A stretch of 64,000 bases of DNA from Granulicella aggregans (GTDB taxonomy: Bacteria; Acidobacteriota; Terriglobia; Terriglobales; Acidobacteriaceae): contig NZ_JAGSYE010000003.1 of the NCBI RefSeq assembly GCF_025685565.1, forward strand, positions 806,001 through 870,000, read 5' to 3'. Below, one piece after another: positions 7,126 through 15,545 of the stretch. Below the pieces are notes generated by a model. The model was given only the letters and a program-made list of their open reading frames with translations, searched no databases and had not been told where the DNA came from. The first letter of the stretch is position 1; each line of letters starts with the position of its first letter. The translations under genes and the position numbers were made by a program.

Positions 7126-9063
7126 TTGAAAACACTGATCGCGGCGATCATCTTCTTTGCAGTTTCGGCCTCCTTCGCGTTGGCACAAACAGATGGGATT
7201 CTGCTGTCTGCAGCGAACGCCAAACTGACCACCACCGCAGAGGGCATTCTTGTTACACGAACAGATCCTAACGCGCCGATCGAGATGACCTTCACGATCT
7301 GCCAGGGCATCGGGGTAAGCCGCGAGCACGATCAGTGGTGGGTTCTTCCGATCAGCGTAACCAATGCCCACATCGATGCGAACAAAGGCCTATGGATTCT
7401 GCCCGTCGATGCCACATCAAAAGAAAACTCCTGGTACCTCGAACTGAAGGATGGCAGCGTAAGCGCGACGAAGACGGATAACGGTTTGAAGGTCCTCCTC
7501 AACGCCGACAGCACTACCGCCTTCAAAGCAGAAGCCCGTCCACACAGCGATCCCTTCCGCAACCGGTTCTCGATACAGATCGCAGGCGCACCCGGGCTTG
7601 AAGACGCGCTGGCGGGATTCTACTGGGGCACCATGCTGCCATCGGTCGTGGAAAAGACGATGGCGGCAAACTTCCGGTACAGCAGCGGCTATGTCCTCAG
7701 CACGCTCAACATCACCGCCTATGCGGGCTCCTATCCCGCAGTCGACCACGAGTTCCAGATCAAGGGCCGATTGGCGATGGGCTCGGAGGTCGATCTCGAC
7801 ATAGTGAGGCGGATGATCGAACTCCAGTTCAAGCTGATGGGCGATGACCCAGAGCATCTTTCCCGAGCGCCCACATCGGTTCAGCCCGACGGCTCGCGCG
7901 AGTACCACGTCCGCCGCAGCAGCATGGACGACAAGCAGAACGCCGCGATGTTCCCATTAACCGCCAACATCGAGGTGATCGAAGAGGCCTGGCATTACTA
8001 CGAGGCCCGCAAGGATCTCGCGTGGCTGCGAGATCATATAGGCAACCTGGAGCGCGCCGCTGCCTGGACTCTGGCAAGTGTGGATCAATATGGGCGCGTG
8101 TGGTCGGATGTCTACTACGAAGACCAGGTGATCGAAGATGGCCGCGTCACCCAGGCGCAGGCCTTCGCGGCGAACACCTTCAACTTGCTTGCGGGTATGG
8201 AAAAGCTGCTGGGGCGGCAAGCGAAGGCGGCCAGCTACGCCGCAACTTCGAAGAAGCTTGCCGGTGCGCTGATCCTGCCGTTGCCTGACGGCTACTGGGA
8301 CGAGAAGAGCCAGCGGTTCATTGACTGGGTCGACCGCGACGGCAGATCCCACGATCATATTCATCTGCTAGCCAACACGGTTCCTGTCACCTTCGGCTAT
8401 GCGACGCCAGACCAGGCCACCGCCGTACGCCGCCTGGTCGAAGAGAACGCCGGCCGGTTCGAGCGCTTCCCCAGCTTTGTCGCGGCAGACATCGCCGGGT
8501 ACACCAAATCCGAGATCGGCAACGGCGGCCCGTACGACCTGAGCGCTGCGGGCCGCTATTGGTACTGGGACGCCGCCTTCCGAGAGTCGCAGAAGCAGGA
8601 TGGGGTTCTGCTCGACCAATTAAAGGCGGTAGCTGCCGAGGGTGCGAAAGACAACTACTTCATGGGCGAGCGCTACGACATGGACTACATCTACTATATC
8701 GACGGAAAGAACGCCCACGGCGCAGGCAAGTACTACGAGTATCCCAACGTCTACTCCGCCGTGCTGATCTCGAAGTTCCTCGGCCTTACCATCCCCGCTG
8801 ATGCGGACGTATCCGTTGCACCCCACCTCGGCAGCTATGGCAGCGTGGAGTTCGACGAGCCTGCCTACGCGCTGCGCTACAGCTATGACGCAGACGGCTT
8901 TGTGCTGAAGAATCTCTCCAGCAAGCGGCGGCGATTCGAGGTAGACCTGTCGGCTTTGGGCGCAGCGACTGCGTTTTACCGGCTGAGAAGCCAGCCGGTC
9001 GTAGCGAACGCGACCATCATCCTGGCTCCGCAGGAAGAGGCGCGGTGGATTCGGGAGAAATAA
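7126..9063 (+). CDS. Secreted six-hairpin glycosidase-like protein
   Basis: A 645-residue protein with a signal peptide (KTLIAAIIFFAVSASFALAQ, cleavage near residue 20). An N-terminal beta-rich part of about 200 residues is followed by a helical part with repeated aromatic motifs (EEAWHYYEARKDLAWLRDH, AAGRYWYWDAAFRES, YYEYPNVYSAVLISKFLGL) typical of alpha/alpha-barrel glycosidases such as the amylo-glucosidase and trehalase-like groups. I cannot assign a GH family or substrate. The only reasonable start is a TTG with weak ribosome context; it gives a perfect signal peptide, which supports it. It lies 24 bases after the oxidoreductase and may be cotranscribed. Confidence 0.65.
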   Translation: MKTLIAAIIFFAVSASFALAQTDGILLSAANAKLTTTAEGILVTRTDPNAPIEMTFTICQGIGVSREHDQWWVLPISVTNAHIDANKGLWILPVDATSKENSWYLELKDGSVSATKTDNGLKVLLNADSTTAFKAEARPHSDPFRNRFSIQIAGAPGLEDALAGFYWGTMLPSVVEKTMAANFRYSSGYVLSTLNITAYAGSYPAVDHEFQIKGRLAMGSEVDLDIVRRMIELQFKLMGDDPEHLSRAPTSVQPDGSREYHVRRSSMDDKQNAAMFPLTANIEVIEEAWHYYEARKDLAWLRDHIGNLERAAAWTLASVDQYGRVWSDVYYEDQVIEDGRVTQAQAFAANTFNLLAGMEKLLGRQAKAASYAATSKKLAGALILPLPDGYWDEKSQRFIDWVDRDGRSHDHIHLLANTVPVTFGYATPDQATAVRRLVEENAGRFERFPSFVAADIAGYTKSEIGNGGPYDLSAAGRYWYWDAAFRESQKQDGVLLDQLKAVAAEGAKDNYFMGERYDMDYIYYIDGKNAHGAGKYYEYPNVYSAVLISKFLGLTIPADADVSVAPHLGSYGSVEFDEPAYALRYSYDADGFVLKNLSSKRRRFEVDLSALGAATAFYRLRSQPVVANATIILAPQEEARWIREK

Positions 9064-9151
9064 CCTCCCGCAATGAGCGAGTTCTCTCCTGGCACCTCAA
9101 AAAGAGTGAAGTTGCGTGCCGATCCGCCGATCTTCTCCTCGGAGGATCGAC

Positions 9152-10672
9152 TTGGGACTGGCCACGAAGATCCAACCCACAGTTAGAAGCCTTGAGGCGC
9201 AGGTCCGCGTTCGGGTGCGATTCTGGGGGCGCCGCCATCCCTTGCTGCAGACGATTGCGATCATACTCGTCAGCGGGCTTGTGTATGGCATCGCCTTCCG
9301 GCTGGCCATCAGCACGTTTTTGCGGGACAACCTGTCCGTCTGCTGGCCTCTGGTCGGCTTTCAGGTTGCGTTCTTTCTGCGTACTCCAAGGCGGTTCTGG
9401 CCGCAGATGGTCACCGGAATGGTGATCGTTCAGGTCGCGCTCGAGAAGTCGCAGCCGCTGGATCAGATTCTCTCGGACACCGTGAGCGACGTCGCGGAGC
9501 TGCTGATCGCGGCCTACTGGCTGCCCCCGCTCCATGGCCTCTCAAGATGGATCAAAGAACCCGGTTTGTTGAAGAGATTCATTGTCTGGCCGGCGGTGCT
9601 TGGCCCTGCGATTACAGGCTGTCCAGTTGCCGTAGCCTACTCCCGCGAACTCGACCTCCACGTCTCTTACTGGGCCTATTGGGCGCGCTGGTTCACTGGC
9701 GACATGATCGGGATCGTTCTCTGGCTGCCGCTTGGCGTCATCCTCCTCAGCAGCGAGACGTACACTCTATTTGCCTGGAAGAACCTGCCTCGGACCATCG
9801 GATTGATCGGGACGTTCAGCGTGGTGGGCTGGGGCCTCTTCAACTACAAGCCGACGCCTATCGCCTTTGTCCTCATGCCCTTCCTCCTCTTCATCGCGAT
9901 CAAGCTTGGCTTCAGCGGCTCGGCCATCGCCGTAATTGTCTTGAGCATTCTCTCGGCGAAGGGAACCCTGCACCGCCTCGGCCCCTTTGGATCAATCCCT
10001 GAACCGTACAGTGTCACCGCGCTTCAGGCCTTTCTCGCCGTATCCATGCTGATGTGCTTTCCCATCAGCATCCTGCTGCTGGAACGCGACGATTTTGAAC
10101 GGGAGACGCGGGAAGCTTACGAGCGGATGGAGAAACTCGCGATCAGTGATGGCCTAACCGGCCTCGCCAACCGCCGCCGGTTCGACGACATCTTCGACCA
10201 GGAGTGGCGCCGCGCCGTCCGCGAAGGCGAGCCAATCGGCATCATGATGATCGATGTGGACTGCTTCAAGCTGTTCAATGATTTCTACGGACATCTCGCG
10301 GGAGACCAGTGTCTGCGCAGCATTGCCGACTCAATTCGCAGCAGCGTTAGTCGGGCCGGCGACCTGCCCGCGCGTTTTGGCGGAGAAGAGTTTGTCGTCC
10401 TGATGCCGGGGACCGACCTCTGCGGAGTCCTCCAGGTGGCCGAGATACTCCGCTTCCGTATCGAACTTCTTCAGCTCGAGCACGAGCGCAGCCCACACCG
10501 CATCGTCACCGTCTCCGTTGGCTGTTGGAGCACTGTCCCGAAGCCAGGGACTCTGCCTGCGTCTCTGATCGAGATCGCCGATCAGGGTCTCTATTCCGCC
10601 AAGCTCGGAGGTAGAAACCGCGTCTCTACGATCTCCGCAGAGATGGAACACGCCGTCGGCCGGGCAAGCTAA
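9152..10672 (+). CDS. Membrane-bound diguanylate cyclase (MASE1-like sensor plus GGDEF)
   Basis: The N-terminal 310 residues contain eight or so hydrophobic helices resembling the MASE1 sensory domain (PLVGFQVAFFLRTPRRFWP, WARWFTGDMIGIVLWLP). The C-terminal 175 residues are a GGDEF domain: DGLTGLANRRRFD, MMIDVDCFKLFNDFYGH and the active-site signature GGEEF, so it should make cyclic di-GMP from two GTP. I see no RxxD inhibitory site directly before the signature (it reads PARFGGEEF). A TTG at the listed position follows a strong GGAGGA with 5-base spacing; a GTG 36 bases upstream is the alternative and lacks such a site. Confidence 0.88.
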   Translation: MGLATKIQPTVRSLEAQVRVRVRFWGRRHPLLQTIAIILVSGLVYGIAFRLAISTFLRDNLSVCWPLVGFQVAFFLRTPRRFWPQMVTGMVIVQVALEKSQPLDQILSDTVSDVAELLIAAYWLPPLHGLSRWIKEPGLLKRFIVWPAVLGPAITGCPVAVAYSRELDLHVSYWAYWARWFTGDMIGIVLWLPLGVILLSSETYTLFAWKNLPRTIGLIGTFSVVGWGLFNYKPTPIAFVLMPFLLFIAIKLGFSGSAIAVIVLSILSAKGTLHRLGPFGSIPEPYSVTALQAFLAVSMLMCFPISILLLERDDFERETREAYERMEKLAISDGLTGLANRRRFDDIFDQEWRRAVREGEPIGIMMIDVDCFKLFNDFYGHLAGDQCLRSIADSIRSSVSRAGDLPARFGGEEFVVLMPGTDLCGVLQVAEILRFRIELLQLEHERSPHRIVTVSVGCWSTVPKPGTLPASLIEIADQGLYSAKLGGRNRVSTISAEMEHAVGRAS

Positions 10673-10695
10673 GTCTTCGAGGTGCAGGGTCGTCG

Positions 10696-11283
10696 TCAGC
10701 GCCCATTTGGTGCCGGAACCATGACGGCGTTCGGATCCACCTTCGGAATTCCGAAGTGTCCGCTCAGGTGGATCAGGTCCAGCGGCCGCAGGTCGCCCGC
10801 TACCTGGATCACGTTCATGTCCCTAGGCGACCTGATCAGCACCGTCACATCGTCGATGTCCGCCCCGGTAAAGTGAAGCCAAAGGTCGGTGATGTTGGAC
10901 TTCGGCTGGGCGGAGTTCGCCGGGGACTGGTTGCCATTCACCAGGTGTTTCCACCCCGCCGCGTGGTATGCCGCCACCAGCGACGCCATCGCCTCGGGCG
11001 TATAGAACGCCGGCCGGGCGAAGCGATAGGTGTCGAAGCTGATGCTGGTCACCGCCGCCGCCGCGCGTTGCGCGTCCAGGCCGCCAGAGGTCAGAAAGCC
11101 CTGCGCGACCTGCATCATCGAGCGGTCGAAGACGAAGCCGGTATGCGTCGCGGGCTGGTCGGCAAGATCGCTGAAGCTCGGTGGCGTCACCCGCGTCACC
11201 GGAGCCTGTGCCCCGGCGAGAGTGGAGACAGTTGAGAACGAAAGGGCGAAGACGGCGGGCGCAAAGACTCGGAAGATTCTCAT
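10696..11283 (-). CDS. Secreted protein of unknown function
   Basis: The 195-residue protein starts MRIFRVFAPAVFALSFSTV with an evident signal peptide ending near AGAQA. The mature part has an Ala-rich helical segment (DRSMMQVAQGFLTSGGLDA), then an alternating region ending in DDVTVLIRSPRDMNVIQV and LDLIHLSGHFGIPKVDPNA. The pattern of a short dimer-like fold ending in a membrane-proximal beta strand is reminiscent of DUF4252-type proteins, but I am not sure. It lies convergent to the diguanylate cyclase with 23 bases between the stops, and 96 bases downstream of the VWFA gene, which may share its transcript. Confidence 0.6.
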   Translation of the reverse strand: MRIFRVFAPAVFALSFSTVSTLAGAQAPVTRVTPPSFSDLADQPATHTGFVFDRSMMQVAQGFLTSGGLDAQRAAAAVTSISFDTYRFARPAFYTPEAMASLVAAYHAAGWKHLVNGNQSPANSAQPKSNITDLWLHFTGADIDDVTVLIRSPRDMNVIQVAGDLRPLDLIHLSGHFGIPKVDPNAVMVPAPNGR

Positions 11284-11379
11284 GGCGGTACCTTTACAGG
11301 ATTAGACCCATGAAACTCCGATGAGTTTCTTCGCACATACGCATTTTTTCGCCGGCGCTTCGTAGAACCGGCGAAATCC

Positions 11380-12561
11380 CTACTGCGGCTTCGGTGCGAA
11401 GTACCCGGTACGCGTCCTCACCTGGTAGCGCGAATCGATCGCATGCAGATAGATCGTCCGGAACGATCCGTCCTGCTTGAAGTTTGCCGGCCGGTAGATC
11501 AGAAGGTACTGGCTGCGCAGCTCTTCCTCGATGTTGCGGAAGCCGGTCGCCACGTCTTCGATCCTTACCGGGTAAAAGGCCTGGCCGCCAGTTGCCTGCG
11601 CGATCGTCTTTAGAACATCGTCGCCCTTGCCCTTGGTCGCGCTGATGTTGGTGCTGATTGCGTAGACGATGGTGTCCGCGCGCTGGCACATCTTGATGGC
11701 GTCGCTCTCTTCGGCGCGGCTGTAGTTGTCCTCGCCGTCCGAGACCAGGATCAGCGCCTTGCGCACAGAGTTCGTCTCCCGCAGCGTCAGCATCTCGTCG
11801 CGGCAGGTCTTGTAAAGCGCATCGAAGAGCGCCGTGCCGCCGCCGGGCCGCAGCTTGCGGATGCCCTGGTTGAGCAGGTCAATGTTGTTGGTGAAGCCCT
11901 GGGCCACGTCCGTCTGCACGTCGAAACCCTCGATGAACGCGCGGTCATTCGTATGCAGTACCTGCAGGAAGAACTCGATGGCGGAGTCCTGCTCGAACTG
12001 GAAACGCTGCCGGATGGAGCTGCTGGTGTCGAGCATGATGCCGACGCGAAGCGGAAGGTTCGTCTGCTGGGTGAACTGCTTGACGGAGAGCGGCGGACGG
12101 CCGTCATCGAGCAAACCGAAGTTCTCCTGCCGCAGGCCGGTGATGAAGTGGCCCTTCTTGTCGGTGACGGTGAAGATCTGGTTGACTTCGTCCGTCTCGA
12201 CTCTTGGCAGTACGAAGACTGGCCCTTGCGACGGTTGATCGGTATCTGTCTGTGCAGGTGCCTGCGTGGGAGCCTGCGTCTGCCCTGCTGCCGGCGCCTG
12301 GCCCGGAGTTTGAGAAGCGGCTTGAGCCGAAGTCGTTGGCGCGGGAGCACTCTGAGGCGTGGCTGACGGCGGCTGAGCGGGCGGCACGGCAGGTGTCTGG
12401 GCGTCGCCCCGAAGATCGAGGGAAGGCGCAGCCGAGACGAAAGAATGCGACGACGCCGATGGCATGTGCGCGCAGCCTGACAGAACGACGACGCACAACG
12501 CTGGCAGAAAAATCGTTGCAGGAATTCGGGTACGGCGAAGAAGATCGTTCACGAGGTTCAC
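11380..12561 (-). CDS. VWFA-domain lipoprotein of the acidobacterial type
   Basis: The 393-residue protein has a lipoprotein signal (FLPALCVVVLSGCAHMP, lipobox LSGC, Cys at about residue 30), then a low-complexity Pro/Ala/Gln/Thr linker to about residue 110. The von Willebrand A domain follows with a MIDAS-like DTSSSIRQR, then ALILVSDGEDNYSR. This layout, including the preceding TVTDKKGHFITGLRQENFGL domain, matches the VWFA-related family that is expanded in Acidobacteria. Such proteins are thought to bind proteins or surfaces with a bound metal ion; the ligand is unknown. The stop is followed by 96 bases before the next minus-strand gene. Confidence 0.85.
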   Translation of the reverse strand: MNLVNDLLRRTRIPATIFLPALCVVVLSGCAHMPSASSHSFVSAAPSLDLRGDAQTPAVPPAQPPSATPQSAPAPTTSAQAASQTPGQAPAAGQTQAPTQAPAQTDTDQPSQGPVFVLPRVETDEVNQIFTVTDKKGHFITGLRQENFGLLDDGRPPLSVKQFTQQTNLPLRVGIMLDTSSSIRQRFQFEQDSAIEFFLQVLHTNDRAFIEGFDVQTDVAQGFTNNIDLLNQGIRKLRPGGGTALFDALYKTCRDEMLTLRETNSVRKALILVSDGEDNYSRAEESDAIKMCQRADTIVYAISTNISATKGKGDDVLKTIAQATGGQAFYPVRIEDVATGFRNIEEELRSQYLLIYRPANFKQDGSFRTIYLHAIDSRYQVRTRTGYFAPKPQ

Positions 12562-12574
12562 GGGGTTGAGTGTA

Positions 12575-13732
12575 TCAACTTACGCTGCTCTTCTGCTCTG
12601 GCCCGGCCTCGAGCGCTGCCATAAACTCCGTAAGTTCACCAGGCAGAGCCGACCGCATGTCCATAGTCTCGCTCGTCTTAGGGTGGACAAAGACCAGATG
12701 CGCGGCGTGGAGGAAGTTCCGTTCCAGTTCGAGGCCATCGTCACCCTTAACTGGGGGGTCGGTCAGGATCCGGTGCGGCGCGCCGTAAAGATAATCCCCC
12801 ACCACGGGATGCCCCAGCGACTGCATGTGCACGCGGATCTGGTGCGTTCTGCCGGTCTCGATCTTCACCTCGACCAGCGTGAAGGCTCCGTAAGGCGTCT
12901 TCAGCCGTTTGACGACCGAGACATGCGAGACAGCCGAGCGCGCGCCCGGGTCGGACGCCGCTCTCCGTGTCGTCATCCGCGTGCGGCGGATCAAATCGCG
13001 GGCGATCGGCAGGTTCACCGTGACGTGGTCCTTCGCCAGATGCCCATGCACCAGCGAGATATAGGTCTTCTCGACGCGCCGCTCGGAGAACATCGCGCCC
13101 AGCTTGCGGTGCGTGCTGTCATCCTTCGCGACCAGAATGATGCCGCTGGTTTGTTTGTCCAGGCGATGAACGATTCCGGGGCGCAGTTCACCGCCGACCT
13201 CAGACAGCTTGCCCAGATGAAACAGCAGCGCGTTCACCAGAGTTCCGCGATTGCGCTCGTCGTCGGTCGCGCCGGAGCCCGCATGGACCATCATGCCAGC
13301 AGGCTTGTTCACCACGGCGAGGTACTGATCTTCGTACAAAATATCGAGCGGAATGTCCTCGGCGACAGCGTGCAGCGGCGGAGGCTGCGGCTCGCCCTCG
13401 ATCTCGATCGACTCGCCCCCGGCAAGCTTCTGCTTCGCCTTTGCATCCTTCCCATCGACACGAACCTGCCCGGACTCAATCAGCAACTGCACCCGCGCTC
13501 GCGAGATGTCCGGGATCGCCTGCGCGAGATACGCGTCCAGCCGCTTTCCGGCAGCCTCTGGCGCAGCTGAAAACGTCCGCACGCCGTCCTCAAACTGCGT
13601 GTCGCCGTCATCGTCGAGATCGAGCACGGGAATCACAACCTCGGGCACCGGTTCTGCCCCACGGGTAGCGCGATACTCTTTGCGGACAGAGTGGTGTCGC
13701 TGCCCTTTCGGCAGCATATTTTTAGATGGCAT
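12575..13732 (-). CDS. RluA-family 23S rRNA pseudouridine synthase (RluD-like)
   Basis: The 385-residue enzyme has an N-terminal S4 RNA-binding domain (RLDAYLAQAIPDISRARVQ) and a pseudouridine synthase domain with the catalytic Asp in PGIVHRLDKQTSGIILVAKD, plus GRTHQIRVHMQSLGHPVVGD near the C-terminus. RluD-type enzymes modify helix 69 of 23S rRNA, but RluA paralogues differ in target, so the exact site is inferred. About 70 residues precede the S4 domain and look disordered, which is longer than E. coli RluD. It starts 2 bases after the stop of the Lgt-like gene, so the two are likely coupled. Confidence 0.88.
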   Translation of the reverse strand: MPSKNMLPKGQRHHSVRKEYRATRGAEPVPEVVIPVLDLDDDGDTQFEDGVRTFSAAPEAAGKRLDAYLAQAIPDISRARVQLLIESGQVRVDGKDAKAKQKLAGGESIEIEGEPQPPPLHAVAEDIPLDILYEDQYLAVVNKPAGMMVHAGSGATDDERNRGTLVNALLFHLGKLSEVGGELRPGIVHRLDKQTSGIILVAKDDSTHRKLGAMFSERRVEKTYISLVHGHLAKDHVTVNLPIARDLIRRTRMTTRRAASDPGARSAVSHVSVVKRLKTPYGAFTLVEVKIETGRTHQIRVHMQSLGHPVVGDYLYGAPHRILTDPPVKGDDGLELERNFLHAAHLVFVHPKTSETMDMRSALPGELTEFMAALEAGPEQKSSVS

Positions 13733-13734
13733 CG

Positions 13735-14508
13735 CTATCCTTCTCTCTCATCTGGCTCATGAAACTGGGCGTAGAGCCTTTTCGCGACGCGATAGAGTAA
13801 CGCGCCTCCGACTGCCACCATCACTAAAGCTATTATCTGCGATGGATCGATAGGCAGACTGGGCAACAGCTCCGAAGGCAGACGATAGAAGTCAATAAAG
13901 AAGATGGCCAGCCCGCTCGCCGTCAGCGCCAGACCCGTCGCCTCGCCGCCACGATAGCCGGTGCGCAGCGCGTTCAGCACCGCCAGAAAGATCACAAGAG
14001 CTGAGACCAGCGTATACACCTCAACCGGCTGCGGAGCGGACGTAGAGCCAACCGGCATGCCGTCTCGCGTGCCGTCGAGCAGATAGCCCGCGTTCACAAA
14101 GGCCCACAACAGCGCGGCCGATGCGGCACAGCTATCCAACAGCGGCAGCAGCGGAACTCCACGCCAGCGCACGTAGCCGTAAACCAGCGCCGCGCTCACT
14201 GCGATGCCCAGAGACGTAAGCGACGGCACCGCCAACAAGAGAAGCGGATATTGCAGAAAGCTTCTGAAGTTGAAGACCACCAACAAGAGCCTCGACACGA
14301 GGAAGATCGCCGCTACCGCCAGCATCACCGTGTTCCACACGCGGTCCGAATCCAGTCCCACACGGCGTGCGCTCCACTGCGTCAGCGAAAGCGAAGCCAT
14401 CAGGCCAATCGCGACCACCACGCCGAAGACAGGAATATGCAGATGGCCGAATTGAAGAAACGTTGTATGCACTAAAAGGGAATTCAGTCCAAGGGAAGGA
14501 AGATACAA
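13735..14508 (-). CDS. Lgt-like integral membrane protein lacking the usual catalytic residues
   Basis: A 257-residue protein with about seven membrane helices laid out as in prolipoprotein diacylglyceryl transferase (an early FGVVVAIGLMASLSLTQW segment, a last helix before KRLYAQFH). The signature GRxGNFxNGExxG of true Lgt is replaced by LLWAFVNAGYLLDGTRDGMP, and the HGG motif is replaced by PSLTSLGIA. The fold is therefore probably conserved, but activity as a lipoprotein transferase is doubtful. It precedes the rRNA pseudouridine synthase with a 2-base gap. The real lgt of the organism must be elsewhere if this one is inactive. Confidence 0.65.
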   Translation of the reverse strand: MYLPSLGLNSLLVHTTFLQFGHLHIPVFGVVVAIGLMASLSLTQWSARRVGLDSDRVWNTVMLAVAAIFLVSRLLLVVFNFRSFLQYPLLLLAVPSLTSLGIAVSAALVYGYVRWRGVPLLPLLDSCAASAALLWAFVNAGYLLDGTRDGMPVGSTSAPQPVEVYTLVSALVIFLAVLNALRTGYRGGEATGLALTASGLAIFFIDFYRLPSELLPSLPIDPSQIIALVMVAVGGALLYRVAKRLYAQFHEPDEREG

Positions 14509-14532
14509 AGCCGACCCACTGGGCCGTGCGTC

Positions 14533-14669
14533 GAGTCGCTGGTGAACCCGTCTAAGACGGTGGGATCCCGCCGTGGCTCTTTAGGCTTTCCGGACTGGCG
14601 GACATAGCACACCGAGCCATATCTACGAGCTGGACCCCTGTTCAATGATTATTGGTTCAACCAGCGTTG
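14533..14669 (-). ncRNA. ssrS: 6S RNA (SsrS) candidate
   Basis: Read on the minus strand, CGCTGGTTGAACC (14666-14654) can pair with GGGTTCACCAGCG (14549-14537) as the closing stem. Inside it lie AGTCCGGAAAGCCTAAAG and then CCCACCGTCTTAGACGGGTT, which line up in order with the E. coli 6S segments GTCCGAGAAGCCTTAAAAC and TTCACCTTGAACCAAGGGTT, including the small 3' bubble hairpin. The gene lies directly downstream of zapA, the neighbour of ssrS in many bacteria. 6S RNA mimics an open promoter and sequesters the housekeeping RNA polymerase. Boundaries are approximate and the RNA may be longer at the 5' side, since about 137 bases is short for the family. Confidence 0.78.
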
Positions 14670-14778
14670 GTCGCGCACCTGCTTTGCAGGCCGGCCTCTG
14701 AATTGGATGCTAACCGCGCCGGCTCTTATTAGCAAGGCGGGCTGAAGTGGGACACCTCTACCATCAAAGCGGAATCGA

Positions 14779-15156
14779 CTACCCGACCCGGCGATCCAGG
14801 CGATCATCGAGCAGCACTTCGTCCAGCATCCCAGCCAGCGAGTGCGCCCGGCTCTGCATGGAGCTCTCTACATTCTGTTGTGAGCCCGCAAGCTCGTCGT
14901 ACTGCTGCCGCAGCGTGCATAGCTCATCGGCGATATTCAGAGCCGCCAGCACCGCCACGCGCAGCGAGTCCACCGTGCCGCCGTGCTCCGAGACAGCGCG
15001 CATCTTTTCGTTCACCATGGCCGCAAGCCCCTCGATGTACTCGGGTTCAACGCCGCGCAGATGATAGACCTGGTCGTAGATATCGACGCTCACCGCAGCC
15101 GGAGCGTGGTTGGTTTCTGGGTAGTAAGTATCCGGAATCGTCACGCTCTCCTGCAT
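14779..15156 (-). CDS. zapA: Cell division protein ZapA
   Basis: The 125-residue protein carries the ZapA core: SVDIYDQVYHLRGVEPEYIE followed by LAAMVNEKMRAVSE and the helical VLAALNIADELCTLRQQYDEL, with an N-terminal extension of about 20 residues. ZapA binds FtsZ and bundles its filaments at the division site. It is 23 bases downstream of a ZapB-like coiled-coil gene and immediately upstream of the 6S RNA candidate, a common bacterial order. Confidence 0.88.
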   Translation of the reverse strand: MQESVTIPDTYYPETNHAPAAVSVDIYDQVYHLRGVEPEYIEGLAAMVNEKMRAVSEHGGTVDSLRVAVLAALNIADELCTLRQQYDELAGSQQNVESSMQSRAHSLAGMLDEVLLDDRLDRRVG

Positions 15157-15179
15157 CGCTGTGTACCTCCGTGGCCGAA

Positions 15180-15440
15180 CTAGAGCAACTCGTCCATCTG
15201 CGACAACATGCCCTCGATGCGCTGACGGATGGCCTCGCGCTCCTGCGTCAGCGTCGCGTTCAACGTGGTCACCTGCGACTCCGTCTGCTGGCTCTGGGCG
15301 GCAAGTTGGGCACGAAGCTTTTCGACTTCAGCCTCCGCGGCCGCGCGGGCCTCGCGCTCGCGTTTCACAATCTCCACGGCACGGAGCACCTTCTGCTCGA
15401 GTGCCTGGAACTCATCGAAGCTGATACCGCTCTCGCTCAT
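15180..15440 (-). CDS. Small coiled-coil protein, ZapB-like
   Basis: The 86-residue product is predicted to be almost entirely one coiled coil: FDEFQALEQKVLRAVEIVKR, then an Ala/Glu/Arg heptad stretch and REAIRQRIEGMLSQMDEL. The length and the position directly ahead of zapA suggest a ZapB-type Z-ring factor, which bridges ZapA. Coiled coils resemble each other by composition, so the family is supported by context more than by sequence. The ATG opens the operon; a 105-base gap separates it from the pheT stop upstream. Confidence 0.75.
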   Translation of the reverse strand: MSESGISFDEFQALEQKVLRAVEIVKREREARAAAEAEVEKLRAQLAAQSQQTESQVTTLNATLTQEREAIRQRIEGMLSQMDELL

Positions 15441-15545
15441 TACTAAAGTATAACGTCGCGCCGCGTGAATTTCATCGGGAATTTGTGGTTTCGTTCCGGG
15501 ATTCTTGCCGGTTTCTTCGGCATTTGTACATGTCTCATCTGCCTG

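Noticed and set aside
14681-14700. Plus-strand segment GCACCTGCTTTGCAGG resembling the anticodon arm of tRNA-Ala(TGC)
   Set aside because: The anticodon loop is four bases short of the standard arm and no acceptor, D or T arm can be formed around it.
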